From the NCBI RefSeq assembly GCF_029433115.1, contig NZ_JARNTV010000027.1:1-46965 (forward strand): a DNA stretch of 46,965 nt, written 5' to 3'. This DNA is from Sphingomonas sp. AOB5. Its GTDB lineage: Bacteria > Pseudomonadota > Alphaproteobacteria > Sphingomonadales > Sphingomonadaceae. This document shows, one piece after another, positions 1-7,908 of the stretch (position 1 is the first letter of the stretch; the number at the start of each line of letters is the position of its first letter). The notes beneath the pieces were generated by a model. The model did not search any database, was not told where the DNA came from, and saw only the letters and a list, made by a program, of their open reading frames with translations. The position numbers and the translations under genes were made by a program.

Positions 1-179
1 CCGCCGCCCAGGCCCAGCAGGTACAGGCTCACCGCACGCTGCACCGTGGCGGGCGACGTCGCCAGATCGCGCGCCACGGCGGGCATTGCGGGCACGAACA
101 GATGGATCGCGAGCGACCCCAGCGCGCCCACCGCGGCGAGGAGCAGGATCAGCGGGCGGCTGAGCGTCGCGGCGCTCAC
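1..179 (-). CDS. Bcr/CflA-type MFS transporter, N-terminal fragment
   Basis: Partial gene running off the left edge; only the first ~59 codons are present. Read on the minus strand it starts at GTG 179-177 (VSAATLSRPLILLLAAVGAL...), with a first membrane helix followed by IHLFVPAMPAVARDLATSPA and QRAVSLYLLGLG. This is the typical start of drug-resistance MFS proteins of the Bcr/CflA (12-TM) group, in which helix 1 leads into an LPAMP/VPAMP motif. The GTG overlaps the stop codon of the upstream MFS gene as GTGA, so the two are probably translationally coupled. The family exports small molecules by proton antiport; the substrate cannot be inferred. The family call is good, but the gene is incomplete here. 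Confidence 0.75.
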   Translation of the reverse strand, partial: MSAATLSRPLILLLAAVGALGSLAIHLFVPAMPAVARDLATSPATVQRAVSLYLLGLGG

Positions 180-1465
180 GCGGGCTGGCTGGCCCGCGAA
201 CGGATCGCCAGTGCCAGCACGCCGGCCATCAGCGGCGTTCCGGCCACCAGCGCGGTGGGGGCTGCGAACGATCCGGTCGAATCGCGCAGCCGGCCCATCA
301 GCCACGGGATGATCAGGCCCGCGCAGCTGCCGGTCATGTTGATGACGACGATGCCGGTCGCCATGCCGGTGGACGGCAACAGCTTGCTGGGGATCGCCCA
401 GAAGGGCGAGACGGTGCTGCCCATGCACGCGCCGCCGATCACCAGCAGGAGCAGGCCGAGCGGCCCCGGACCTGCGGCATAGGCGCCGAACAGGGCGAAG
501 GCGGCGAGGCTGGCGGGGATGGCGACGTGGAGCGCGCGCTCCTGCGTCTTGTCCGAATGCCAGGCGTTGATCAGCAGGCCGATCCCGCTGCCCAGCCAGG
601 GCAGGGCGACGATCACGCCCACCTCGAAGCTGGTGAAGCCCGACAGGCCATGGACGATCAGCGGCAGCCAGAAGATCACGCCATAATTGCCCGCGAGCAG
701 CAGGAACCAGAGCGCCGAGCAGAGCCACATCGTCGGATCGCGCAGGACGGACCAGCGGCCGGGCTGGCCCTTGGCGGGGCGGGCGGCGGCATGGGTGTTG
801 GCGGCGAGCCAGCTACGTTCGCCATCGTTCAGCCAGCGCGCTTCCTTCGGGCTGTCCGGGAAGCCGAACCAGGCGACCGCGGCCAGCGCGATCGAGGGCA
901 GCCCTTCCACGAAGAACATCCAGCGCCAGCCCTCCCAGCCGAACGGATTCTCGCTCTGGAGCAACAGGCCGGAGAGCGGCGCGCCGATCACCTGCGAGAC
1001 CGAGATGGCGACGATAGGGATGGCGAGGATCGAGGCGCGGTAGCGCTCGGTCGCCCACATGCTGAGATAGATCATCAGTCCCGAGGACAGGCCGCCCTCG
1101 GCCGCACCGGCGAGGAAGCGCAGCGCGTAATAGGCTTCATGCGTGTGGATGAAGGCGAGGGCGGTGGCCACCGCACCCCAGCACAGGGTGATCAGCGTCA
1201 GCCATTTGCGCATCCCGATGGCTTCGTAGAGCCAGATGCTCGGGAATTTCAGGAACATGAAGCCGAGGAAGAGGATGCTGGCGCCGAAGCCGTACTGCTC
1301 CGCGGTGAAGCCGAGCGACTTGTTCATCTGAAGCGCGGCGAAGCTGACATTGGCGCGGTCGATCGCGCCCATCAGGATGAACAGCGCCGAGGGCAGGACG
1401 AGCCGCCACATGATGCGCCGCCCTACGACGCGTTCGATGTTCCCGGCGTTATCCGTGGATGCCAT
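176..1465 (-). CDS. MFS transporter, anion:cation symporter type
   Basis: 429-aa inner-membrane protein of the major facilitator superfamily with about 12 hydrophobic helices. Features seen: DRANVSFAALQMNKSLG after helix 1, the loop 2-3 region around YEAIGMRKWL, and GAAEGGLSSG in helix 4. These match the ACS (phthalate/hexuronate/tartrate) subgroup, which takes up organic anions by symport. Start ATG at 1465 follows GGAGAGGGG on the minus strand with about 6 nt spacing. It is co-transcribed with the Bcr/CflA-like gene (GTGA overlap) and divergent from the membrane-protein gene at 1565. Lying at the edge of an oxidative catabolic block, it may import an aromatic or other carboxylate; that is inference. 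Confidence 0.85.
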   Translation of the reverse strand: MASTDNAGNIERVVGRRIMWRLVLPSALFILMGAIDRANVSFAALQMNKSLGFTAEQYGFGASILFLGFMFLKFPSIWLYEAIGMRKWLTLITLCWGAVATALAFIHTHEAYYALRFLAGAAEGGLSSGLMIYLSMWATERYRASILAIPIVAISVSQVIGAPLSGLLLQSENPFGWEGWRWMFFVEGLPSIALAAVAWFGFPDSPKEARWLNDGERSWLAANTHAAARPAKGQPGRWSVLRDPTMWLCSALWFLLLAGNYGVIFWLPLIVHGLSGFTSFEVGVIVALPWLGSGIGLLINAWHSDKTQERALHVAIPASLAAFALFGAYAAGPGPLGLLLLVIGGACMGSTVSPFWAIPSKLLPSTGMATGIVVINMTGSCAGLIIPWLMGRLRDSTGSFAAPTALVAGTPLMAGVLALAIRSRASQPA

Positions 1466-1525
1466 TGCCGACCCCTCTCCGATATTTGTTGTGTGATATA
1501 GCGTATAGCGTTAGGAAGGGAAGAA

Positions 1526-1539
1526 TGAAAGCGCTTGCT
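1526..1539 (+). promoter_or_regulatory. LacI/GalR-like operator candidate (GCGCTT type), site 1
   Basis: TGAAAGCGCTTGCT lies in the divergent region between the MFS gene (minus) and the membrane-protein gene (plus). It fits the LacI/GalR consensus TGNNANCGNTNNCA at all but the last base. Related sites occur at 2591 and 11394. No protein binding is shown. Confidence 0.45.
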
Positions 1540-1564
1540 AAAAGGCGCGAACGGGAGAGCTGCG

Positions 1565-2593
1565 GTGCCGAAACGGCTGATTTCCATCGAATTCGCGACC
1601 TTGCTCTATGCGATGTCCTATCTGCCCTATGTCGTGATCACGCGGATGCTGGCGACCATCGCCGATCCTGCGCTGGGCCGTCCGCTGACGGGGCTCGAGA
1701 TTTTGCCGGCGATGATGATCACCGGCGCGCTGGCAACCTATGCCTTCATGCTGTGGTCGGGCTGGGCGAAGGGCGTACACCGGGTGCGGGTGGCCGGCCT
1801 TTCGCTGCCGTTCGCGACCAAATGGACCTTCTGGTCGGGCGTGTTCACCGCGCTGATCCTGGTGACGGTGCCGCTGTCCTACACGTTCGAGAATGTCAGC
1901 GTGCCGTTCATGCAATTGCTGATGCGCGGCGACCTGCTGATCATCGCGCCGATCGTCGATTCGCTGTTCGGGCGGCGGGTGCGCTGGTGGTCGTGGACCG
2001 CGCTGGTGCTGGTCGGGATCGCGATGCTGGTGAACTTCCAGGCGCGCGGCGGGCTGGGCCTGCCGCCGATCGCGATTGCGACCATCATATTGTATACATT
2101 CGGTTATTTCGGGCGCCTCTACATCATGTCGAAGGTGTCGAAGAATGACGATCCGGCGACGCTGCGACGTTTCTTCAGCGAGGAGAAGATCGTCGCCTTC
2201 CCGATCGCGCTGATCGCGATGGGCAGTATCGCGCTGATCGGCGGGACCGAGCAGGCGCGCGAAATGGCGTGGGGCTTCACGCAGATCTGGGGCACGCCGC
2301 AGCTGTTCTACATCGCGATCTGCGGCGCGATGGTGTGCCTGACCGGCGTCTTCTCGGCGATCATCTTGCTCGACGGGCGCGAGAACAGCTTCTGCGTGCC
2401 GCTGGAGCGGACCGCGAGCATCCTGGCCGGGATTGCGGGATCGATCATCCTGGCGAGCTGGTTCGGCGGGAAGATGCCGTCGAGCGCGGAGTTCATGGGC
2501 GCGGGCGTGCTGATCGTCGCGCTGGTCATCCTGTCGCTCGCTCCGCGCCACGCCGCGCGGCGTGAAATGGCCAAGGAAGCGGTGAGTGAATGA
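1565..2593 (+). CDS. DMT/EamA-like multi-pass membrane protein
   Basis: 342-aa very hydrophobic protein with about ten predicted helices and no soluble domain. The layout resembles drug/metabolite transporters of the EamA type (two five-helix halves; the first half ends near IAMLVNFQA). I do not recognise a specific subfamily and sequence similarity to EamA is weak by eye. Start: GTG 1565 is preceded by GGGAGAG (1553-1559), better placed than the in-frame TTG at 1535. Its stop codon lies inside operator candidate site 2. It precedes the P450/PhyH/CapA genes on the same strand and could transport their substrate or product (inference). Confidence 0.6.
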   Translation: MPKRLISIEFATLLYAMSYLPYVVITRMLATIADPALGRPLTGLEILPAMMITGALATYAFMLWSGWAKGVHRVRVAGLSLPFATKWTFWSGVFTALILVTVPLSYTFENVSVPFMQLLMRGDLLIIAPIVDSLFGRRVRWWSWTALVLVGIAMLVNFQARGGLGLPPIAIATIILYTFGYFGRLYIMSKVSKNDDPATLRRFFSEEKIVAFPIALIAMGSIALIGGTEQAREMAWGFTQIWGTPQLFYIAICGAMVCLTGVFSAIILLDGRENSFCVPLERTASILAGIAGSIILASWFGGKMPSSAEFMGAGVLIVALVILSLAPRHAARREMAKEAVSE

Positions 2594-2604
2594 TAGCGCT
2601 TGCA
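2591..2604 (+). promoter_or_regulatory. LacI/GalR-like operator candidate (GCGCTT type), site 2
   Basis: TGATAGCGCTTGCA fits TGNNANCGNTNNCA at every fixed position. It overlaps the TGA of the membrane-protein gene and lies about 50 bp before the P450 start. The extended half-sites ATGATAGC and ATGCAAGC are near-symmetric. It could control the P450-PhyH-CapA transcription unit. Confidence 0.5.
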
Positions 2605-2653
2605 TCGATAGCCCGCGCTGGCAATTTGAATTCGAGTAAATCGGGGGAAGTAT

Positions 2654-3841
2654 ATGTCGAACCGTGAATCCCAACAGGATTTCGATCCGCTGATCCCGGA
2701 GCATTTCGGCAGCGCGCACGAGGATTATGCCCGGCTGCGCCGCGAATGCCCGGTGGCGCATACCGATGCCTGGGGCGGCTTCTGGGCGCTGATGAACTAT
2801 GACGATGTGAAGCGCGCTGCGTCGGACGCGAAGACGTACATCACCTCGGTGCAGAACGTCGTGCCGCGGGTGGCGTTCACCGGGCGGCGGCCGCCGCTGC
2901 ATCTCGATCCGCCCGAGCACACGCCGTACCGCCGCGCGCTCAATCCGCTGCTGTCGATGGAGCGGTCCGAGGCGCTGGTCGAGACCACGCGCGGCTTCGT
3001 CACCGATCTGCTCGATCCGATGGTGACGAAGGGCGGCGGCGACATCTGCGAGGAGTTCGCGAGCCATTTGCCGGTGCAGGTGTTCGGCGCGTGGATGAAG
3101 ATGCCCGAGGATCTGCTCGGCACGCTGCATGAGGCGGGGCAGGCGTTCATCATGGCGGTGCGTTCCGCCCAGCCGGATTCGATGAAGGTCACCAGCCTCC
3201 GCCTTTACGAGATGGCACGCGACCTGATCGAGCGGCGCAAGGCCAATCCGATGGACCCGGCAATCGACCCGACCAGCGCGCTGCTGGCCGCACGCGATGC
3301 CCATGGCGATCCGCTGCCCGACGAGATGATCCTCGGCACGGTGCGGCAGGTGCTGGTGGTCGGCATCGTCGCGCCGACGGTGCTGATGGGCAGCATCGCG
3401 GTGCATCTGTCGCGCGATCCCGAGCTGCAGTCGCGGCTGCGGGCAGACCGTTCGCTGGTGCCGGCGGCGCTGGAGGAGTTCCTGCGGCTCTACTCGCCCT
3501 ATCGCGGCTTTGCCCGCACTGCGACCTGCCCGGTCACGCTGCACGGCCGGACGATTCCTGAGGGCGAGCCGATCGCGCTCGTCTATGCTTCCGCCAATCG
3601 CGACGAGACCGTGTTCCCGGATGGCGGCGAGTTCATCATGGACCGGCCGAACATCGCCGAACATCTCGCCTTCGGACGGGGGCCGCATAATTGCCCGGGC
3701 GTCCATCTGGGCCGGATGCAGCTTCGCGTTGCGCTGGAGGAACTGCTGGCGCGTACCAGCGGCTTCGATCTGGCGGGCGAGCCGGTCGTGGCGCCCTTCC
3801 CGGAGATTGGCGCGATCTCCGTCCCCCTGAAATTCCTGTGA
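2654..3841 (+). CDS. cytochrome P450 (P450a), atypical I-helix
   Basis: 395-aa soluble bacterial class I P450. The heme-binding loop FGRGPHNCPGVHLGR carries Cys347, EEFLRLYSP is the K-helix ExxR motif, and HLDPPEHTPYRR is the usual C-helix segment. The I-helix reads LVVGIVAPTVLMGS, so the normal acid-alcohol (D/E-T) oxygen-activating pair is missing. That may mean altered chemistry or a substrate-assisted mechanism. No ferredoxin or ferredoxin reductase is nearby, so redox partners must come from elsewhere. Start ATG 2654 follows GGGGGAAG. The next gene (PhyH) starts 13 nt after the stop, so they form an operon. Substrate unknown. Confidence 0.93.
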   Translation: MSNRESQQDFDPLIPEHFGSAHEDYARLRRECPVAHTDAWGGFWALMNYDDVKRAASDAKTYITSVQNVVPRVAFTGRRPPLHLDPPEHTPYRRALNPLLSMERSEALVETTRGFVTDLLDPMVTKGGGDICEEFASHLPVQVFGAWMKMPEDLLGTLHEAGQAFIMAVRSAQPDSMKVTSLRLYEMARDLIERRKANPMDPAIDPTSALLAARDAHGDPLPDEMILGTVRQVLVVGIVAPTVLMGSIAVHLSRDPELQSRLRADRSLVPAALEEFLRLYSPYRGFARTATCPVTLHGRTIPEGEPIALVYASANRDETVFPDGGEFIMDRPNIAEHLAFGRGPHNCPGVHLGRMQLRVALEELLARTSGFDLAGEPVVAPFPEIGAISVPLKFL

Positions 3842-3854
3842 GGAGGCGGTTTCG

Positions 3855-4622
3855 ATGATCAGCGAAGACCAGATCGCCCGCTACGAAGCCGATGGCGCGA
3901 TCATGTTGCCGGGCCTGTTCACCGATTGGGTCGAGCGGCTGCGCGAGGCGACCGAGCGGGCGATCTCGAACGAGACCGCGCGTTCGACCGAAGGCTTTAC
4001 CCGCAATCGCGATATGTGGATGACCGATCCGGACTTCCGCGCGTTCGTGTTCGAATCCCCTGCGGCTGAACTCGCCCGCACGATGATGCGCAGCGACAGC
4101 GCGCGGCTCTATTTCGACCATTTGTTCGTCAAGGAACCCGGCGCGCAGGCGCCGACGCCGTGGCATCAGGATATGCCCTATTGGCCGGCCAAGGGCGGGC
4201 AGGTGGTGTCGATCTGGCTCGCGCTGGACGATGTGACGCGCGAGACCAGCGGGCTTGCCTATGTCCGCGGATCGCATCTGGGCGGCAAGAGCTACAAGCC
4301 GATCGGGTTCAGCGACGGCAAGGTTTCCGAAGCATCGGTCGACGAACATGTGATGCCCGATATCGACGCCGATCCCGGCGCGTACGAGTTTCTCGACTGG
4401 GAGATGAAGGCGGGAGATTGCCTGGTGCACAATAGTTTCGCGATCCACGGGGCGAGTGGCAATTCGAGCCTGAGCGTGCGGCGGCGCGCGCTGTCGACGC
4501 GCTGGGCCGACGCGGACGTGCGGTTCGATCCGCGGCCGGGCACCGATCCGGTGCTGGCCAGCGCGCCGCTGGCGGCAGGCGAGCTGCTGTCGGGCGAACG
4601 CTTTCCGCTGGTGATCGGCTGA
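3855..4622 (+). CDS. phytanoyl-CoA dioxygenase (PhyH) family protein, copy a
   Basis: 255-aa Fe(II)/2-oxoglutarate oxygenase of the PhyH family. The facial triad is visible: His104-x-Asp106 in TPWHQDMPYW and the distal His198 in FAIHGASGN, followed by the RRRALSTRW stretch (Arg209-211) that would bind the 2-oxoglutarate carboxylate. AGGAGG at 3841-3846 gives an ideal ribosome binding site for ATG 3855. The protein is clearly paralogous to the minus-strand gene ending at 5777: both begin MISEDQI, share PWHQD.PYW and a similar domain order. It is sandwiched between a P450 and a CapA-like gene with 13-nt and 1-nt-overlap junctions. PhyH proteins hydroxylate many small molecules, so the reaction is not defined by homology. 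Confidence 0.9.
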   Translation: MISEDQIARYEADGAIMLPGLFTDWVERLREATERAISNETARSTEGFTRNRDMWMTDPDFRAFVFESPAAELARTMMRSDSARLYFDHLFVKEPGAQAPTPWHQDMPYWPAKGGQVVSIWLALDDVTRETSGLAYVRGSHLGGKSYKPIGFSDGKVSEASVDEHVMPDIDADPGAYEFLDWEMKAGDCLVHNSFAIHGASGNSSLSVRRRALSTRWADADVRFDPRPGTDPVLASAPLAAGELLSGERFPLVIG

Positions 4623-5731
4623 TGGCCGTCCTGATCGCAGTGGGCGATATCGGCCCCAATCGCCCGGAGTCGAGCCAGTGCTTCGACCTGTCGCGCGAGT
4701 TGCTGAAGACCGGCGACATCACCTTCACCCAGCTCGAGTGCAACCTCACCAACCGCGGCGCGCGGCTGCCGCAGGTGCGGCACACGCACCGCTCACCGCC
4801 TGAATCGGCGGTGGATATTGCCGGGGCGGGGTTCGATGTCGTCTCGTTCGCGGGCAATCACTGCATGGACTGGGGCGCGGACGCGTTCTTCGACACGATC
4901 GGCGCGCTGAAGGGCGCGGGGATGGACGTGGTCGGCGTGGGCGCGGACATTGCCGAGGCCCGCGTGCCGGTGATCCGCGAAGTGGATGGCGTGCGGGTAG
5001 CGTTCCTTGCCGCGTCGTCGATCCTGCCGATGGGCTTCTGGGCTGATGCCAAGCGGGCCGGATGCGTGCCGATGCGCGCGCACACGCTGTACGAGCAGAT
5101 CGAGCATGACCAGCCGGGGACGCCGGCGCGCATCCACAGCTTTGCGCATCGCGAGGATCTGGCGGCGCTGGTGGCGGACGTGAAGGCGGCGCGCGAGCGG
5201 GCGGACGTGGTGATCGTCTCGCTGCACTGGGGCATCCATTTCGTGCCGGCGACCATCGCCGACTATCAGCGCGAGGTCGGTCATGCGCTGATCGACGCCG
5301 GGGCGGACCTGATCCTGGGCCACCATGCGCATATCCTGAAGGGCATCGAGATGTATCGCGGCAAGGCGATCTTCCACTCGCTCGGCAATTTCGCGATCGA
5401 CCTGCCGATGACGCCCGAACATGCGCAGGGGAAGGGGTTCAAGGAAGTTCAGGCGCTGTCGCCCGGCTGGGAGCCGGACTTCGACTCGCTCTACAATTTC
5501 CCGCCGGATTCGCGGATGACGATGTTCGTCCGTGCGGAGCTGACGAAGCAGGGGATCGGGACGTTGGCGTTCAAGCCTGCGTGGATCAATTCCAACGCCC
5601 AGCCTGCGCCGCTGGAGTCCGGGGACGAGCGCTTCGCCAAGGTGGCGGATTATGTGCGCTGGTGTTCGGAGGAGGCCGGGTTGCCGGTGACGCTTGCCAC
5701 CGAGGGTGAGTGGGTGAGGGTCACCGGGTAA
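4622..5731 (+). CDS. CapA-family metallophosphatase-like protein, without signal peptide
   Basis: 369-aa protein of the CapA/PGA_cap family (calcineurin-like metallophosphoesterase fold). Metal-site motifs in order: VGDIG near residue 8, QLECN, FAGNHCMDWG, SLHWGIHF, ILGHHAHIL and HSLGNFAID. Classical CapA proteins of poly-gamma-glutamate capsules have an N-terminal membrane anchor; this one starts directly at the first beta strand (MAVLIAVGDIG), so it should be cytoplasmic. The ATG overlaps the TGA of the PhyH gene by one base, indicating coupling. No other capsule genes are nearby, which argues for a catabolic or phosphatase/hydrolase role tied to the P450/PhyH pair. The exact function is unknown. 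Confidence 0.8.
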   Translation: MAVLIAVGDIGPNRPESSQCFDLSRELLKTGDITFTQLECNLTNRGARLPQVRHTHRSPPESAVDIAGAGFDVVSFAGNHCMDWGADAFFDTIGALKGAGMDVVGVGADIAEARVPVIREVDGVRVAFLAASSILPMGFWADAKRAGCVPMRAHTLYEQIEHDQPGTPARIHSFAHREDLAALVADVKAARERADVVIVSLHWGIHFVPATIADYQREVGHALIDAGADLILGHHAHILKGIEMYRGKAIFHSLGNFAIDLPMTPEHAQGKGFKEVQALSPGWEPDFDSLYNFPPDSRMTMFVRAELTKQGIGTLAFKPAWINSNAQPAPLESGDERFAKVADYVRWCSEEAGLPVTLATEGEWVRVTG

Positions 5732-5740
5732 ATTCTTCTC

Positions 5741-5768
5741 AAGCCCCTCCCCTGAAGGGGAGGGGCTT
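5741..5768. terminator. Bidirectional terminator between convergent operons
   Basis: Perfect 12-bp inverted repeat (AAGCCCCTCCCC / GGGGAGGGGCTT) with a TGAA loop. It lies between the stop of the CapA-like gene and the stop of the convergent PhyH copy b. Confidence 0.8.
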
Positions 5769-5776
5769 AGTTGCAG

Positions 5777-6598
5777 TTACTGGATCACCACCGGGAACAG
5801 GTCCGAGTCCATCGGCTCGCCGGGGGCTGCGGGGGCGAATTCGCGCAGCCAGCCGAACTTGTTGCCGCGAAGGAAATTGCCCGGACGGTCCTCGAAATAG
5901 GCGTCGGAGCCGGTCCATCGGGTCGCGAGTGCGCGGCGGCGCTGGTCGGCGGTGGCATTGCCCGGGGCGCCGTGCAGCGTGCGGGCATGGTGGACGAAGA
6001 CGTCGCCAGGTTCGAGGATGCCGGTGACGAACTCGAAATCCTGCGGGCGGGCGTCGATATCCGGGGCTTCCTCGAGGCCTGCCTCGTCATCCTCGCCATT
6101 GTTGCGCGGCTGGGGGCCGAACGACTTGGGGCGGTAGAGCTTGCCCCATTTGTGCGATCCTTTGACGTAGGTGACGACGCCATTGTCCGGCGTGGCGCGG
6201 TCGAACGGGACCCATACCGAGACGACCTGCCACCCGCCGACGCACCAGTATGGCAGGTCCTGATGCCACGGCGTCACCGCCGCGGTGCCCGGTTCCTTCA
6301 CCAGCAGCTGCTCGTAGAAGAAATTGACCTTCTTCGAGCGCATCATCTCGCCCGCGAGGCCCGCCAGCGGAGATTCGAAGATGAATTTGCGGAACTCGGG
6401 ATTGTGCCGCCACAGGAAGAAGTCGCCATAGAAGCGGCCACCGCCTTCGCCGGTCATATTCGACGAAAGCCCGCCGGGATCGGCCATCACCTTGTCGATG
6501 GCGGTGCGCATCCGGTCGATCCAGTGCGCGCCGATCACGTCGCGCAGAATGATCGCGCCGTCGCGTTCGAACTGCTGGATCTGGTCCTCGCTGATCAT
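5777..6598 (-). CDS. phytanoyl-CoA dioxygenase (PhyH) family protein, copy b
   Basis: 273-aa Fe(II)/2-oxoglutarate oxygenase. His112-x-Asp114 in TPWHQDLPYW, distal His209 in RTLHGAPGN, and RRRALATRW as the 2-oxoglutarate-binding stretch. It is paralogous to copy a (same MISEDQI start and motif order) but carries an extra loop around residues 160-185. Its ATG (6598-6596) overlaps the P450b stop as ATGA, so P450b and this gene are co-translated in the order P450-PhyH, the same order as in the plus-strand pair. This suggests successive oxidations of one substrate (inference). Confidence 0.9.
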   Translation of the reverse strand: MISEDQIQQFERDGAIILRDVIGAHWIDRMRTAIDKVMADPGGLSSNMTGEGGGRFYGDFFLWRHNPEFRKFIFESPLAGLAGEMMRSKKVNFFYEQLLVKEPGTAAVTPWHQDLPYWCVGGWQVVSVWVPFDRATPDNGVVTYVKGSHKWGKLYRPKSFGPQPRNNGEDDEAGLEEAPDIDARPQDFEFVTGILEPGDVFVHHARTLHGAPGNATADQRRRALATRWTGSDAYFEDRPGNFLRGNKFGWLREFAPAAPGEPMDSDLFPVVIQ

Positions 6599-7767
6599 TT
6601 CGCGGCCTCCAGCACGAGGGGCAGGTTGACCACGCCCATGCGGTGGAAGCGGGCACGCTTGGCCGGGGCTTCGAGCGCGAAGTGGCTGGTCAGCGCGAAC
6701 AGCTCCTCCATCGCCACGCGCATCTCCATCCGGGCCATCGGCGCGCCGAGGCAGGTGTGGATGCCATGGCCGAAGGCGACATGGCGATTGGGCTTGCGAT
6801 CGAGGATGATCTTGTCCGGCTCGGGGAATGCCTCGGGATCACGGTTCGCCGCGGCCCAGAACATGCCGAGCCGGTCTCCGGCCTTGACCGGGCAGCCACC
6901 AAGGGTGGTGTCGCGCGTGGCGACGCGGGGCATTTCCTGCACCGGCGTATCGGCGCGCAGGATTTCCTCGGATGCTGCCGAAATGCGCGACAGGTCGGCG
7001 CGCAGCCAGGCCTGGGCATCGGGGTTTTCGGCGAGATAGAGGACCATGTTGCCGATCGCGCTGGTGGTCGAATTATGCCCGGCGGAGATCAGGATTCGCA
7101 GGGTCCGGGCGATGGTGTCGTCGTCCATTGCTTCGCCGCCGACCCGCGCGGCGAGCAGGGCCGAGGCGATATCCTCTTCCGGGTGCAGCGGATTGGCGCG
7201 GCGGTCCGCGATCATGGTGTGGGCATATTCGATGATCCGGGCATGGCCGGCGTCGGCGATGGCTTCCTCGGCCGGATCCTCGGAGTCCTTGAGCAGGGTA
7301 TGCTCGGACCATTCCTTGATCTGGCCCCAGCTGTTGCCGTCGATATTGAGCAGGGCGCAAAGGCCGAGCGCGGGCAGGGGGTAGCTATAGCCCTGCGCCA
7401 GATCTCCGCGGCCCGCCGCGACCATCGGCGCGAGCAGTTCGCGGGCGTTGCGGCGGACGATGGGTTCCAGCTCGGCCATGCGCTTGGGCGTGAAGAACAC
7501 AGCCAGCATGCGGCGATAGTCGCGATGCTCGGGCGGGTCGTATTCCAGCGGCGGCATCGGCTTGGCGTAGCGGCTTTGCAGGCCGTTGCTGAACCGGTCG
7601 GGATCGCCCGCAGCCTCGATCACATCGGCATAGCGCAGCACGTCCCACTGGCCGCCATGCCGCCCGGCGCGGGCCATCGGACATCGCGCGCGCTGGTCGG
7701 CCATCTGGGCGTAGCGTGCGGGCACGTCCTGTTCGATCGTGGGGTCCCAATCGGGTAAAGTCGCCAT
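6595..7767 (-). CDS. cytochrome P450 (P450b)
   Basis: 390-aa P450 if begun at the second of two adjacent ATG codons (7767), 7 nt after AGGAG. The first ATG at 7770 and an upstream ATG at 7806 are also in frame. Heme loop FGHGIHTCLGAPMAR with Cys339, ExxR as EEILRADTP, I-helix ISAGHNSTTSAIG. Here the usual acidic residue of the acid-alcohol pair is Asn. It forms an ATGA-overlapping pair with PhyH copy b. No redox partner genes are seen in the window. The ribosome binding site lies in one arm of a hairpin (see 7771-7794). Substrate unknown. Confidence 0.93.
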   Translation of the reverse strand: MATLPDWDPTIEQDVPARYAQMADQRARCPMARAGRHGGQWDVLRYADVIEAAGDPDRFSNGLQSRYAKPMPPLEYDPPEHRDYRRMLAVFFTPKRMAELEPIVRRNARELLAPMVAAGRGDLAQGYSYPLPALGLCALLNIDGNSWGQIKEWSEHTLLKDSEDPAEEAIADAGHARIIEYAHTMIADRRANPLHPEEDIASALLAARVGGEAMDDDTIARTLRILISAGHNSTTSAIGNMVLYLAENPDAQAWLRADLSRISAASEEILRADTPVQEMPRVATRDTTLGGCPVKAGDRLGMFWAAANRDPEAFPEPDKIILDRKPNRHVAFGHGIHTCLGAPMARMEMRVAMEELFALTSHFALEAPAKRARFHRMGVVNLPLVLEAAK

Positions 7768-7770
7768 CAT

Positions 7771-7794
7771 GCCTCTCCTCGTTTGTGGAGAGGC
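7771..7794 (-). promoter_or_regulatory. Hairpin covering the P450b ribosome binding site
   Basis: GCCTCTCC and GGAGAGGC form a perfect 8-bp stem with an 8-nt loop. On the minus-strand mRNA the 3' arm, GGAGAGGC, is itself the Shine-Dalgarno region and touches the start codons at 7770/7767. Folding would hide the ribosome binding site. Confidence 0.5.
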
Positions 7795-7908
7795 TAAACC
7801 CGCCATTTCCTTGAGGATAACAGTCAGTCGCTATGGGGGGTATAAGCCAAAGCTGTATCCCGTAGCACCACTGGCGAGCGCCTGCGCCGGCCGCTAAGGG
7901 CAGGGACG

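Noticed and set aside
1538..3706. Long open frame on the minus strand (722 codons) opposite the membrane-protein and P450 genes
   Set aside because: Arg/His/Gln-rich translation typical of antisense reading in high-GC DNA; no motifs, no ribosome binding site, and it overlaps two well-supported genes.
4622..5731. Capsule biosynthesis assignment for the CapA-like gene
   Set aside because: No other capsule genes and no membrane anchor; family membership alone does not support it.
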